Position numbers and translations under genes: made by a program
Notes under the pieces: model-generated
Database searches by the model: none
What the model was told of the DNA's origin: nothing
The model's input: the letters and a program-made list of their open reading frames with translations, nothing else
Shown here: positions 1-10,599 of the stretch, in pieces
How the letters are laid out: every line of letters begins with the position of its first letter
Position numbering within the stretch: the first letter of the stretch is position 1
Source: Argentina anserina
Taxonomy: Eukaryota > Streptophyta > Magnoliopsida > Rosales > Rosaceae
DNA: 64,000 nucleotides
NCBI RefSeq assembly: GCF_933775445.1
Contig: NC_065876.1
Span: forward strand, 5,518,001 to 5,582,000
Direction of reading: 5' to 3'

Positions 1-1245
1 GCATGGACTTATCCAAAACCTTTACCAATTTCCCTAGATAGCTTCCCTGAAGGGAAAACTAATAGCATAAAGGTCCATATCCATTGCTGCTCCTCTTGAA
101 CAAACCGTCCAAACTTACCCAAGAACTCTTGAATAAAGTTCTTACAGAGGGGCTTTAGAGTGATCTTTGCAGTTTGGATGAATGATGTATTAATCATGTA
201 TCAATTAGATAATTTATACCCACAAAAGAACCCAACATATATGTATGATATATCAACAATACAGAACACCGAAAATAGAGATTCAATAATATAAATTCTG
301 CAATTCTGATAGATATAGACTTAGATACTTAGCTTTATCAATGTATGAATGAAGCCAAGATATATTTGCAGCAGACAATACATTCACCAAGATTTGAATC
401 GTGGAAGCCATTATGTTGAATCTTTTCTCAACTTAATCGGGCAATCTTCAGGTTAGTCCTCACATGTCAGTGAAAATCAGCAAATTCCACAACCTATAAT
501 TTGAAACTATGCCTAACCTACATTCATAGAGAGTACAAAAATGCTGAATTTTTACTCCATTTTAAATCCAGATTGCAACCTCCACAACCTGATGTGTGAA
601 GTTGTTCACCATAATATATCCAATTAATAAAGAAAACCAACAATCTGTAATCTTCACCATCACCCAAAACAGATGCTTCCTTTATCATAATTCAATTGAA
701 TTGCTTCAAATGAAAAGCGGTAAGTAAAAAGTATCATGATAATTCGAATGGAAATCAACCACACAGAATATCAATTCCATACCCATTTAGATAATTAGAA
801 ACAAAAACATACCTGGAGAAGAACTACAAGCAATGAAGGATGGAGATGTACGAAATGTCCAAGAATTTGGATAGATAACTTTTGTTCTCATACCCAATAA
901 GAATCCTACGAATCCTCTTCCATCATAGTATTTAATTCAGGAACCCAAATCCTTCACCAACCGAATCGTCATCTAGGAAGCCGATTGATCAAATAATAGA
1001 ATCTGACCCGACTAAAATAGAGGTTGAGAGCGATCAGGATCATGGTTAGGAGTCAGTGGCGTCATGCCTCATGTTCGTTCATGGTCTAGAGTGTGAAAAA
1101 TGAGACGATATTCCCCTGTAAAACAAAATTGGCGATGGAGTGTTTCTGAACCCATCGCTTTTTACACCGGCGCGTAAATGTCAGAAACGTATTCTTATGG
1201 ATCATACTGTAATCCATATTGTAACGGTATCAATCCTAATTTGAG
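1..1245. other. No confident gene; possible transcribed minus-strand sequence
   Basis: I see no recognisable protein here. A 62-codon open frame on the minus strand (197 to 9) matches no family I know. Reading the minus strand, the stretch around 830-800 has a plausible splice donor (CAG followed by GTATGT), so an untranslated exon of a gene running off the left edge is possible. The sequence also lies just inside a putative LTR and primer-binding site at about 1250-1268, so it could instead be the internal part of a degraded retroelement. Neither reading is proven. Confidence 0.3.
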
Positions 1246-1267
1246 CATAGTTGGCTCTAATACCAAT

Positions 1268-1558
1268 TGTTAGAATTAAACTTAATACGATGTAAGATAT
1301 AAACAAATCAACTGTGACAAATCTAGGATAGATATATATATATATATAAGGTGAATTGAATAAAAAAATGTAAGAGTGTAGAGATGCAAACTAGATAACC
1401 GGTCTCCTTTCATTGTTCTGCTCCTAGATTCACCATTGATCTCATATCGTTGATGGGACTGATAAAATTGAGGTGTGGTGCTCTAGCAGGGATCAATGAA
1501 GGTAATGTACTTTATATCAGAATGGCGGTTAAGGCAGTTCATTCCATCAAGGAAACAG
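1268..1558 (-). repeat. Probable LTR remnant with adjacent primer-binding site
   Basis: On the minus strand the sequence ends in CTAACA, followed after two bases by TGGTATTAGAGCC, a form of the methionine-tRNA primer-binding site used by plant copia elements. The other end is taken as the CA at about 1557-1558, which gives TG...CA termini on the minus strand. It contains a short (TA)n run at 1330-1348. No partner LTR or coding domain was found to the left, so this is a fragment or a short TRIM-like element. The right boundary is a guess. Confidence 0.35.
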
Positions 1559-2090
1559 TCTTATAACTTCTTTTATTCTGATGTATTACTCTACAGTAAC
1601 TATACACATTTGAATTCAAATTCAAAAACAGATTGCATTAAATAAAGCTATTTTCGATTACAAACTTTATTTAATTCACCGATGTTATATATTGAATTCT
1701 AAAACTCGTTACATATATCAGCTTAATCAAAATGCTGATGTCTAGTTCAATAAAGTCTTACACTATCATCTATCAAACCGGCCTAATGTCTCTTGAAGTC
1801 TTGATTTCATTTCTGTTAAGGTGTGCATGAACTCCATGGAAGGGAAGAAATCTCCAAGAGAAAATCCACCAAGCAACTCCTGGTATTCCTCAAGCATCTT
1901 TTGGAAATCATGTTGATCATACTCTCCACCACCTGAGAAATCTCTTCCAAATGTGACGCGGCAGAGAATATCATTTGCATATAGTTCTAGCAACTTGCTG
2001 AGATTAGTGGTACCCAGATAGGATTCAGCGACACGACTAACCAGACGAGCAACTTCTTCTTCTCTGTCATGGCTATATGATTGCACTCTT

Positions 2091-2343
2091 TAAAAGAGAA
2101 GATGTTTGGCTGAATTGATTCATTATATTAATAGATGGCAAATATATACAAACTCTACTACTTGTACAACACGTTTGCTCCATATACGCAAAAGACAAGA
2201 AAAGAAGAAAATAGCTATACAATCCTATGACAATCAAATCTGTATCATATAAAAATTGAATCCATATCAGCACATAATCACCTTGGATTCACTTTCCAAT
2301 AAAAACCTAAATGAGAAAGATATGATAGATCTGCTTTCTAACA
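2091..2343 (-). repeat. 3' LTR of the copia element
   Basis: A 253-bp direct repeat of 5984-6234. On the minus strand it begins TGTTAGAAAGC and ends CTCTTTTA, so the termini are TG...TA and not the canonical TG...CA. Both copies share the TA end, so this is either the family's natural end or a change that predates the insertion. The two LTRs differ by a small number of substitutions, which implies a fairly recent insertion. Confidence 0.9.
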
Positions 2344-2358
2344 CTCCCCCTCAAGTTG
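2344..2358 (-). other. Polypurine tract of the copia element
   Basis: Immediately inside the 3' LTR, the minus strand reads CTTGAGGGGGAG directly before TGTTAG. This purine-rich run is the expected plus-strand priming site for reverse transcription of an LTR element. Confidence 0.8.
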
Positions 2359-2503
2359 GAGAGTGGATGTCTTACACTCATAACTTGCGAATCATAGGAA
2401 CAAAGATTTCTTTCCTCAAAGGTTTAGTAAGAACATCGACAAGTTGATAGGCAGAATTCACATACCTTGTGGCCACTGAACCATCCAGAATTTTGTCTCT
2501 AAT

Positions 2504-5500
2504 TTAGTGGCAATCCATCTCGATATGTCTAGTTCGCTCGTGAAATACGGGATTCGCTGCAATGTGTAGGACTGCCTTGCTATCACAAAAGAGCAAGGCT
2601 GATTCATGAAAAAAAAGACCGAGATCTTTAAGCAAATGTCGTAGCCAAGTCAACTCACACCATGTTCCCGTCATAGCACGGTATTTCGCCTCTGCTGAAG
2701 ATAAAGACACTGTCTTTTGACGTTTTGATCTCCAAGAAATTAAGGAGGGTCTAAGAAAAACATAATAGCTCGTAGTGGACCTACGAGTCATGGGACAACC
2801 AGCCCAATCTGAATCACAATAAGCACAAAGTTTTAAATCACTTTGGGAGGAAAAAAAGAGACCTTGACCTGGTGCCTTTTTAAGGTAGCGAACAACCCGC
2901 AAAGCTGCATCCATGTGTGACTTTCGTGGCTCATGCATAAATCTACTCAATAAATGCACTGAATAAGTAATGTCTGGCCTTAATATGGTGAGGTAAATCA
3001 ATCTACCTACCAGTCTTCTATAACATGATGCATCTTTGAGTAAATCTCCCTTGTCCGACAATTTCAGACCATGTTCCATAGGCGTATCAGCAGGAGCTGC
3101 CCCTAATAAACTTGCATCACTGATAATCTCCAATGCATATTTTCGCTGAGAAATATAAATGCCATTTTTAGAACGAGAAACTTCTGTACCTAGAAAATAC
3201 TTTAAGTCATCGAGATCCTTGATACGAAACTAACTGTTAAGAAAATTCTTCAAAGCAGAAATAGCCATGGGATCATTACCAGTAATCAGTATATCATCAA
3301 CATATATCAATAATGTAGTGAATGAATTTCCCTTTTTTTCGAGTGAACAATGAATAATATGCCTTAGACTGGACATAACCAACTGATCGAATAGCAATGG
3401 AAAATTTTTCAAACGACTCCCGTGAGGCTTGCTTTAAACCATACAGAGACTTGTTGAGGCGACAAACTAAGTTCTCCCCCTGTCGCCGAAGACAAGGAGG
3501 AGGGGACATATATATTTCCTCATGAAGATCACCATGTAAGAAGGCATTATTGACATCTAACTGATGAATGGACCAATTTTGAGCAGTAGCTAAAGACAAC
3601 AAACATCGAACTGACACAATTTTGGTAGTAGGAGAAAAAGTATCATGACAGTCAATACCTTCCATTTGCGTGAAACCTTTAGCAACCAACCGAGCTTTAT
3701 ACCTTTTAATAGAGTCATCTGATCGATGCTTGATTTTGTAAACCCACCGACAATCAATGGGTATTTTACCAGGTGGTAAAGTAGTGAGTGTCCAAGTGTT
3801 GTTGGCTTTCAATGCCTCCAATTCTGATTTCATTGCATCCTGCCACTTAGGATGAGTAGCAGCTTCAGCATAAGTGCGAGGCTCAAGAACCTGTGTAATC
3901 TGAGCAACAAAATATTGATGCAGTGGAGTATATTAGTGATATGATAAGTAATTGCTCAGATGATAACGAGTACCTTTCACAGAACCTAGCGCTAAAAAAG
4001 ATGACGAGTTTGGGACTGTAGATTGGACTTGGGAACACACATAGTCACGGAGGAGAACAGAAGGCACATGCGTCCTGGTAGACCAACGAAGAGGTGGAAC
4101 AACTTCAGGTTGAAGAACATGGACAGACTCGGCTGGAGTGGATGTGACAGGAAGAGAAGAAGAGATTGTGATGGAAGCTAGATCAGATGAACCAACCGAA
4201 ATAGGATTTGATGACGGTAAGATTGGAAATTCCCGATCAGCGATGACAGGTTATGTGGATGAAGTCAGATTAGAGGTTTCAGATGCCCGAGGGATCAAAT
4301 CAAAGGTTGGCAGGTGTGTAGAGGCTGAAAGTGATCGATCGGAAGCATTAGGTACACGAATTTCATCGATGGAAAAGGAGTCACCATTATTTGTGTTGGA
4401 GGCACACATGTGCGTTGGTGAACCAGCTGATTGGGTATGTGGAGTGAAAATTGGATTGGGTTGTGATGAATTTGGGCTTGGAGTGGATGATGATGAGATA
4501 GACTGACTTGAATTTGGTTCGATACTAGAAACATATGGAAAAATATCTTCATGAAAAACCACATCGCGACTGGTAAATATTTTATGGGTAGAAAGATCAT
4601 AGAGTTTATAGGCTTTTTGACCAACCAGATACCCAATAAAAATGCATTTGCCTGCCATAGGAGAAAAATTTATGTGTAATTTTGACATTTGTAGCGTATG
4701 CCAAACAACCAAAAATACGAAGGTGGTGATAAGGAGGTGGTTTGAAATAAAGACGCTCGGAATGGGTTTGGAAAGAAAGAAGTGGGGTAGGTAAACGATT
4801 GATCACATGAGCGGCATGAAGTACACAATCTTCCCAAAATTTTGTAGGAAGATTATCTTGAATTTTGAGTGCACGAGCAGTTTGGAGAATGTGACGATGT
4901 TTACGCTCTACTACCCCATTTTGTTGAGGCGTATAAACACAAGAATGTTGAAAAAGAACCCCATTATCTTTGAAATAAGTTCGGAGAGAAAGAAATTCAA
5001 AACCATTATCACTACGAAAACTTTTTATTTTGGACGAGAATTGAGTGGATGAAAATGCGGAGAATTGCTTCACCAAAGATTGAGTTTCATCCTTATGTTG
5101 CATCAAGAAAACCCAAATAAATCGAGAAAAATCATCTACAAGAGTAAGGAAATAACGAGCACCATAAATAGCACGATCTTTATAAGGACCCCAAATATCA
5201 CCATGAATAGATCAAAATGACTAATGGAGGAGATGAAACTGGAACCAAAGGGAAGACGGTGTTGTTTTGCTAATGGAAAAACATCACATACATGATTATC
5301 AGACTTGAGAGAGGTATTCAAAGAGTGTTTAGCTATGTACTCTAGGGGTCGAGATCCAACATGGCCTAGACGATGATGCCACAAACTAGCAGAGGACACA
5401 ATAAGATGACAAGCAGATTGGATAGGTGGTGAGTGACTTGGTTTTGACTTACTTTTATCTGTCATCAGTGTCATTAAATAGTAAAGACCATTGCGTTGTT

Positions 5501-5891
5501 TTCCCAAACCAATCACCTCCCTTGAAACTAGATCCTACAAAATACACCAATAAGGATAAAAGGTTACTGAACAATTCAATCCTCTTGTGAGTTGACTAAT
5601 AAACATCAAATCAATTTTAAACTTCAGAATACATAGCACATCATGAAGAATGAAATGAGAACTCAAGGGTATTGATCATGTTGAAGATATCGGTGTCTTT
5701 TCTCCATTCGGCAACAAGACATAAATCATTGAACCATTTTTATTGCAAGTCAACTTCTCTGATGATGAAACTATATGGTCAGTTGCACCGTTGTCAAGGA
5801 TCCATTGCTGTGATGATATTGGGGATAAACCAAGCTGATTCTTGGTCTTTGGTGAAGGTGCCTGAAGACCTTTTGAAAAGGCGTTGGTCAT
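2504..5891 (-). pseudogene. Copia pol (protease, integrase, reverse transcriptase, RNase H), frameshifted
   Basis: The polyprotein is in pieces in different frames. Protease is at 5891-5676 with WILDNGATDHIV, where the usual DSGA or DTGA active-site triplet reads DNGA. GAG-pre-integrase is near 5516-5300 (SLWHHRLGHVG). The integrase core is at 5106-4606 (SDNGFEF, then TPQQNGVVERKHR). Reverse transcriptase is at 3833-3230 (LDVNNAFLHGDL and IYVDDILITG, the YVDD catalytic box intact). RNase H is at 3133-2504 ([10 protein letters not shown] and [10 protein letters not shown]). Changes of frame between 5136 and 5106 and near 3412 show it cannot be read through. The protein set is that of a plant copia element; it is now dead. 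Confidence 0.9.
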
Positions 5892-5970
5892 TATGGCTTT
5901 CTGAATTGATTAAATATTTGCTGAAAAACAATATAGCAAGAAGAAGATGATAGAGTCAGGATCTTACTCC

Positions 5971-5983
5971 TGCTCTGATACCA
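5971..5983 (-). other. Primer-binding site of the copia element
   Basis: The minus strand reads TGGTATCAGAGCA directly after the 5' LTR end (CTCTTTTA). This is the usual plant copia site complementary to the 3' end of initiator methionine tRNA. Confidence 0.85.
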
Positions 5984-6234
5984 TAAAAGAGAAGATGTTT
6001 TGCTGAATTGATTCATTCTATTGACATATGACAAATATATACACTCTACTACTTGTACAACACGTTTTCTCCATATACCCAAGAGACAAGAAAGGAAGAA
6101 AATAGCTATACAATCCTATTACAATCAAATCTGTATCCTATACAAATCGAATCCATATCAGCACATAATCAACTTTGATTCACTTTCCAATACAAACTTA
6201 AATGAGAAAGATATGATAGATCTGCTTTCTAACA
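5984..6234 (-). repeat. 5' LTR of the copia element
   Basis: This copy carries the promoter of the element and is a near-identical direct repeat of 2091-2343. Outside it lies the second copy of the CTCTT target duplication (6235-6239), followed directly by P450 coding sequence. Confidence 0.9.
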
Positions 6235-6983
6235 CTCTTTTGGCACTTAACAGCTCAAGTATGCAAATCTTACGTATGTGTCTCCAATAAGCACCATAAG
6301 GGGAGAAGACAACATCAGTGCAGTTATAGAAGAGGTGTTTAGCTGAAAAGATCTGTGGACGGCTTGATAGTGCACGATCATGGTTTTTAGTACTTCCTTG
6401 GCAAGTCTGGCTGATGAAACTACCACAGTTGGGTCTCACCAAGTTGCAAGTGAATTATTGCACCATACGTTTCTGCCAAGGATCGAAGAGATATGTGAGG
6501 CTGGTTTCCTAGCAAGTGAAGGTTGCCAATAACGGGTAGCTTTGGAGGGCTTGGTGGGAGTTTGAATTTTTTTTTTCAACTATCCTTAAAAATGAATGTA
6601 TGCAACACTACGAGGAAACCGAGTGCGAAAACAAAGAGACCCTGTATAGAAACTGAAGAAAATCTGTAATAACCCGAATTTTTAGAAACTAAATGTCGAG
6701 TATTTTCAAAGTGTTAAACTTGTGAAATTAATTCAAGACGACAATTGGAGGTTTGCGACATTTCGAAATGAAAACGGAAACGTTCTCGGATCGTTTAATT
6801 AGAAAACGTAACGTTACCGCAACGTATAGATCGACTTTTATTCCGTCGCTCGGTTGCGAAAACGTCATTCACGAAAGTCGTAGAGCTCATCGATACGAAT
6901 TCGTGGACATGTCATGCGTTCGAATCGGACGTCGGACGCGAAAGTTATTAACGTCGGAAGTTCGTTTCCGATTTTGGAAATAG

Positions 6984-6990
6984 TATAAAA
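6984..6990 (+). promoter_or_regulatory. TATA-like box inside the solo LTR
   Basis: TATAAAA followed by a purine-rich stretch, about 320 bp into the LTR. The same motif is present in the inverted copy near 58150. Its position fits an LTR promoter. It points away from the adjacent P450 pseudogene. Confidence 0.45.
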
Positions 6991-7496
6991 GGAAGGAGAG
7001 GAGATTAAAAATCAGAAAATCAGATTTTTCTAAAAATCAGCTCGGGTACTGTTCACCCGACCCAAAAACCTTCTCCGGCCGATTTCTCCACCATCCGACG
7101 TCGCCTCGTGTCGTGCCACCTATCAAACTGACGGGCTCGACGAGCTCCATCTTTTGGGCTACGCCTTGCACTCCGGCGACAACCACACGCGGTGTAGCAA
7201 CCGCCGGAAGTTACTGCTGTGGCGGCGCCGCCTCCTCCGGCCACCATGGCTCGAGATTCTTGGGGGGTTTTGCTTGTCTCAGTCCCAGCAACATTCCCAC
7301 AAAAGGAATCGAGCCAAATCGAAGTGTAAGTACCCGAATCAAAATTTCAATTTCTAGGGTTTGTGAATAGTGCCGATTTTATGTTCTTCGTTGTTTGGAC
7401 TGTTTAGACTCGGATTTAGACCTTGGTGTCAACTAGGAAGTTGTTGGAAATGTTGTTTAGGTTGTGGTGGTGAAATTTGGTGATGATTGGTGGCGG

Positions 7497-7750
7497 TGGT
7501 GAACAGTAACGACGAATGAATAGTAACTGTGAATAGTAACTCCGCATGAATAGTGATATGTAACAGTAATTGTGAATAGTGATCTGTAACAGTACTGTGA
7601 ATAATGATCTGTAACAGTAAATGTGAACAGTGGCGTGATAAAACATTACTATGAACAGTGTTTTGGTAAAATAGTAACTGTGAACAGTGGTTTAGTAAAA
7701 ACAATGATTAGTAAACATGAACAATGTTCCGTGAACAATGTTTTATGAAC
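7497..7750 (+). repeat. Degenerate minisatellite of GTGAACAGT / GTGAATAGTAAC units
   Basis: About fifteen imperfect copies of an 11-17 base unit built around GTGAA(C/T)AGT and AACAGTAA fill this stretch of the solo LTR. The corresponding part of the inverted copy (about 57360-57615) has a similar but rearranged array, so the repeat expands and contracts within the family. Confidence 0.7.
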
Positions 7751-8380
7751 AACATTTAGCTGTGCTGAACTCGTCACCTGATATTTTAAGTATCATTTTC
7801 TAAGCATTTATCGTGCTATTAGGTGACTGACGAAACGAGTGAGGAAATTACTTTCAGGGTCGTGGAAGTTGCACGCAGGAAAGAAGGTGAGTAAAATCTC
7901 ACTTATTTACGAATCTACCCTTGCGGTGATTCAAGATTTTGCAAGAGTTTTTAATATTGAATTACGACACGTATACAATATAGTGGATTACATATATATC
8001 GTATAAATGGTAATAAGTACATATATATATAGTTTGCTATATTATATACTGTTATGAATTCATTGGAATTGGTCATTTCGAATGACGAGAATTAAATATT
8101 GAGCATGTGATTTGATTTTTGTACAATATGAGGTGTGATTATTGTACGTGGTTTTAACATGAGTTTGTTAAAATGTTTTGTCTTCGGACGAGTTTTTTTG
8201 TCTTCGGACGTGTTTATGAAATATGACATGTATATGATATAATGGATTATATATATATTGTATAAATGGTAAATATGTACATATATATATAGTTTGCTAT
8301 ATAATATATTGTTATGATTTTATCGTGATTTATGTTATTTCGATGACGAGATTTATATATCGAGCATGTGATTTTGATTT

Positions 8381-8660
8381 GTACAATATGATGTGTGATT
8401 ATTGTACGTGATTTTAACATTGAGATTGTTAAAATGTTGATTTGTCTTCGGACATGATTTTTGGTACAATATGATGTGAGATTATTGTACGTGATTTTAA
8501 CATTGAGATTGTTAAAATGTTGATTTGTCTTCAGACATGATTTTTGGTACAATATGATGTGAGATTATTGTACGTGATTTTAACATTGAGATTGTTAAAA
8601 TGTTGATTTGTCTTCGGACGTGATTTGGTACAATATGATGTCAGATTATTGTACGTGTTT
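8381..8660 (+). repeat. Tandem repeat, period about 83 bp, inside the solo LTR
   Basis: The word GTACAATATGATGT recurs at 8381, 8464, 8547 and 8628, each followed by the same TTATTGTACGTG and GTCTTCGGAC phrases. That is just over three copies of an 83-bp unit. A more diverged copy begins near 8122. The inverted LTR at 56530-56720 carries fewer copies. Confidence 0.85.
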
Positions 8661-9427
8661 GGCAAGTCGGAACCTAGCCTTTGGCCGGGCGAAAGTTACG
8701 ATACAGTTAGAGCTCTAGTCTGTCTGCCGTAGTACTGCATGTGAGGTAACGGGTGGTTATCTGCTCATGGGTACTCAGATTGTTTTGGATGTTGGGTAGC
8801 GGGTGGCTATCTAATATCGGCGGTGTATTACGAGAGGGGTAACAGATGTGTACCAGCGTTCTTGGTACCCGTAATATAAATGCATTTGGGTAACCAGAAG
8901 GGTTACTTAATTTCTCATGAGCGTCTTATTTCATATTTTTTTGGGACGACCAGATGAGCCGTCCATTGACTCATGAGTGCATTTATATTTGTTTGATTTC
9001 TGGATTTTCGTATATATTGATATGCGAGTTATATATTTTCATTTTACTCATACGAGCTGTAAAGCTTACCGGGTTTGTGTTTACAATCCCGGTGCACCAA
9101 TTCGATGGTGTAGTGGATAACTCTGCATGTGTGGATTAGTGGGAATTGACGTACCGCTCAGTGGACTTGAAGTTATTTATCTCCAGCTGGTGTGAGGATT
9201 TTGTGTGACTATCTTGTGAGTTTGTTGTGAGGATTACGCAATTCCATTGTTATAATATTGAATTATAATTTGGGTTGTAATAATCGGTTTGACTGAGTTG
9301 TATTTTGAACTCAGAGATGATCCGCTGTGGCATTTTAAATGATTTCGATTCGTTGAGATTGTTTGGTGTTTAACGATTTTGAAATTTTGAGTTTTTAAGC
9401 TTGATATTTTAGGCTCGTTACAAAATC

Positions 9428-10179
9428 CATAGGTTTCTCGGACCAAAATCAGGTTTGTATCTGTGTCCATCGGTTTATAGTTCTATGTGTTCATCATCGA
9501 TCACAAAACACTTCTGATGCGTATCGAGTTTGTGCACGTGATATTTGGTATTAGGCCATTAACCAACGTAAAACCTAAACTAGTTTGCATCATTCAAATA
9601 TTCCAAATATTTATTATGATGCTTGTTTTTCTAACTGGAAGTTTCAGTGTTAATGTCTATTTCTGCTCTGTTGGCTTTGGAAATCCGTGACAACTAGAAA
9701 AACTACAAAATATGCATGGACCTCCATGAGCAAGTATTTAGATCAGAAAACAACTGGTCTGTTGGTTTGATCCATATATTTCATTATTGCACTCATCTAG
9801 AAGATAAAGTTGTAGAAAATGATTCTCATTGATAGATTGGATTGCAAAGATGCATACACAGATTGCAGACCTCAGATTATACACAATCTGATGAAATCTT
9901 TTCTCACTTGACTTGGGGGATGAGACGATATTTCTAACAAAAGTTGACAGCTACGGTGGCATATCCATATGGTAAGAAATTTCTTTGTGGGAATTGAAAA
10001 ATAAGGAAGCCTCTTACATGTATGTATCCTTCACTTTCAGATACCAAACCCCAAATAATTTTACTCGATCGTGTATAAAAATTCAATGTGTGATTTATAT
10101 ATTCTACACATAATTAAGAGGATCAAACATAAGCCATGCGGCTTGTTTTAACAATGAAAATGAAATTAGTACTGGTATA
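9428..10179. other. No gene seen
   Basis: AT-rich sequence between the solo LTR and a P450 fragment. I found no coding similarity, repeat array or RNA gene. The left part should be the original upstream region of the P450 pseudogene at 1746-6664, displaced by the LTR. Confidence 0.6.
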
Positions 10180-10258
10180 TGAACTCGATACCTGTCATTC
10201 CCCAATCAAGAGTGATGAAGATTGTGTGACTCGTGTCAGTTCCTGCAGCAAATATGTC
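10180..10258 (-). pseudogene. P450 I-helix fragment (start of exon 2)
   Basis: On the minus strand, an acceptor-like AG at 10260-10259 is followed by codons for DIFAAGTDTSHT and later LDWGMT. This is the oxygen-binding I-helix signature (A/G-G-x-D-T-T/S) and the usual first residues of exon 2 in CYP71-type genes. Nothing recognisable follows: no ExxR helix and no haem loop. It lies downstream of the intact P450 at 10600-12361, on the same strand, and is best read as the remnant of another tandem copy. Confidence 0.7.
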
Positions 10259-10599
10259 CTTCAGCAGCAGCAGCAGTACTATATACCACTTAGTAGTATT
10301 ACGTGCTTACCAGGCAAAAAGTAGAGCGCATTTCATGTGAGTTTCAAACTTCAAACATGGGTAGGTCAGAAACTGATATTTGCATACTTAAAACTTGATT
10401 AAAGCAGAGGTAAACGAAACCAGAACTACTCTTCTTCACCGCCTTTTAATTTGTTTTCTACATTTCCGGCGCTGGTATAGTGTGCACAATATCGATTTGT
10501 ATCTTCTTATTTATACGATACACAAGTACAAATACAGTCGATCGATGTGTTCTCATATACATGCAGGACCATAAATAGGACCCTGCTGATTTATATATT

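Larger units (their letters stand above)
2091..6234 (-). mobile_element. Ty1/copia LTR retrotransposon, complete ends, gag mostly missing
   Basis: A 4144-bp element on the minus strand, bounded by near-identical LTRs (5984-6234 and 2091-2343) and flanked by a perfect 5-bp target duplication, CTCTT (2086-2090 and 6235-6239). Its order is 5' LTR, primer-binding site, protease, GAG-pre-integrase, integrase, reverse transcriptase, RNase H, polypurine tract, 3' LTR. This order with integrase before reverse transcriptase is diagnostic of copia. Only about 80 bases separate the primer-binding site from the protease region, so nearly all of gag has been lost. Pol carries several frameshifts. The element is therefore non-autonomous, and its insertion broke a P450 gene. 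Confidence 0.93.
1746..6664 (-). pseudogene. CYP71-type cytochrome P450 pseudogene split by a copia element
   Basis: Two P450 pieces flank the copia element at 2091-6234. The upstream piece (about 6562 to 6235, minus) encodes the proline-rich hinge and the LPVIGNLH motif, then, after frame damage, FSPYGAYWRHIRKIC and LLSAKR. The downstream piece (2085 to about 1766) continues with VQSYSHDREEE and runs through SLGDFFP. If the insertion and one CTCTT target copy are removed, the reading frame is continuous across the join. The gene then stops: the I-helix, ExxR and haem-binding regions are missing, and the N-terminal membrane anchor (6563-6664) is degraded and cut off by a solo LTR starting at 6665. 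It is a non-functional relic of a CYP71-clan monooxygenase gene, apparently of the same tandem family as its neighbours. Confidence 0.85.
6665..9422 (+). mobile_element. Solo LTR, 2.76 kb, with AAATC target duplication
   Basis: The sequence starts TGTAATAACCCG and ends GGCTCGTTACA, so it has TG...CA termini. It is flanked by a perfect 5-bp repeat, AAATC, at 6660-6664 and 9423-9427. A second copy lies inverted at 55760-58473. No gag, pol, primer-binding site or polypurine tract was found inside, so I read it as a solo LTR left by recombination between the two LTRs of a large retrotransposon, probably Ty3/gypsy by size, though the sequence does not prove the superfamily. Inside are a TATA-like box near 6984, a degenerate GTGAACAGT-type array and an 83-bp tandem repeat. 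It sits at the 5' end of the P450 pseudogene at 1746-6664 and removed its promoter. Confidence 0.88.

Noticed and set aside
4138..4506. A 122-codon plus-strand open frame
   Set aside because: It is antisense to the copia integrase/reverse transcriptase linker on the minus strand.
6753..6983. Open frame in the solo LTR, partly conserved in the inverted copy (58385-58188)
   Set aside because: The frames diverge after about 30 codons between copies, and shared sequence is expected between two LTRs of one family.
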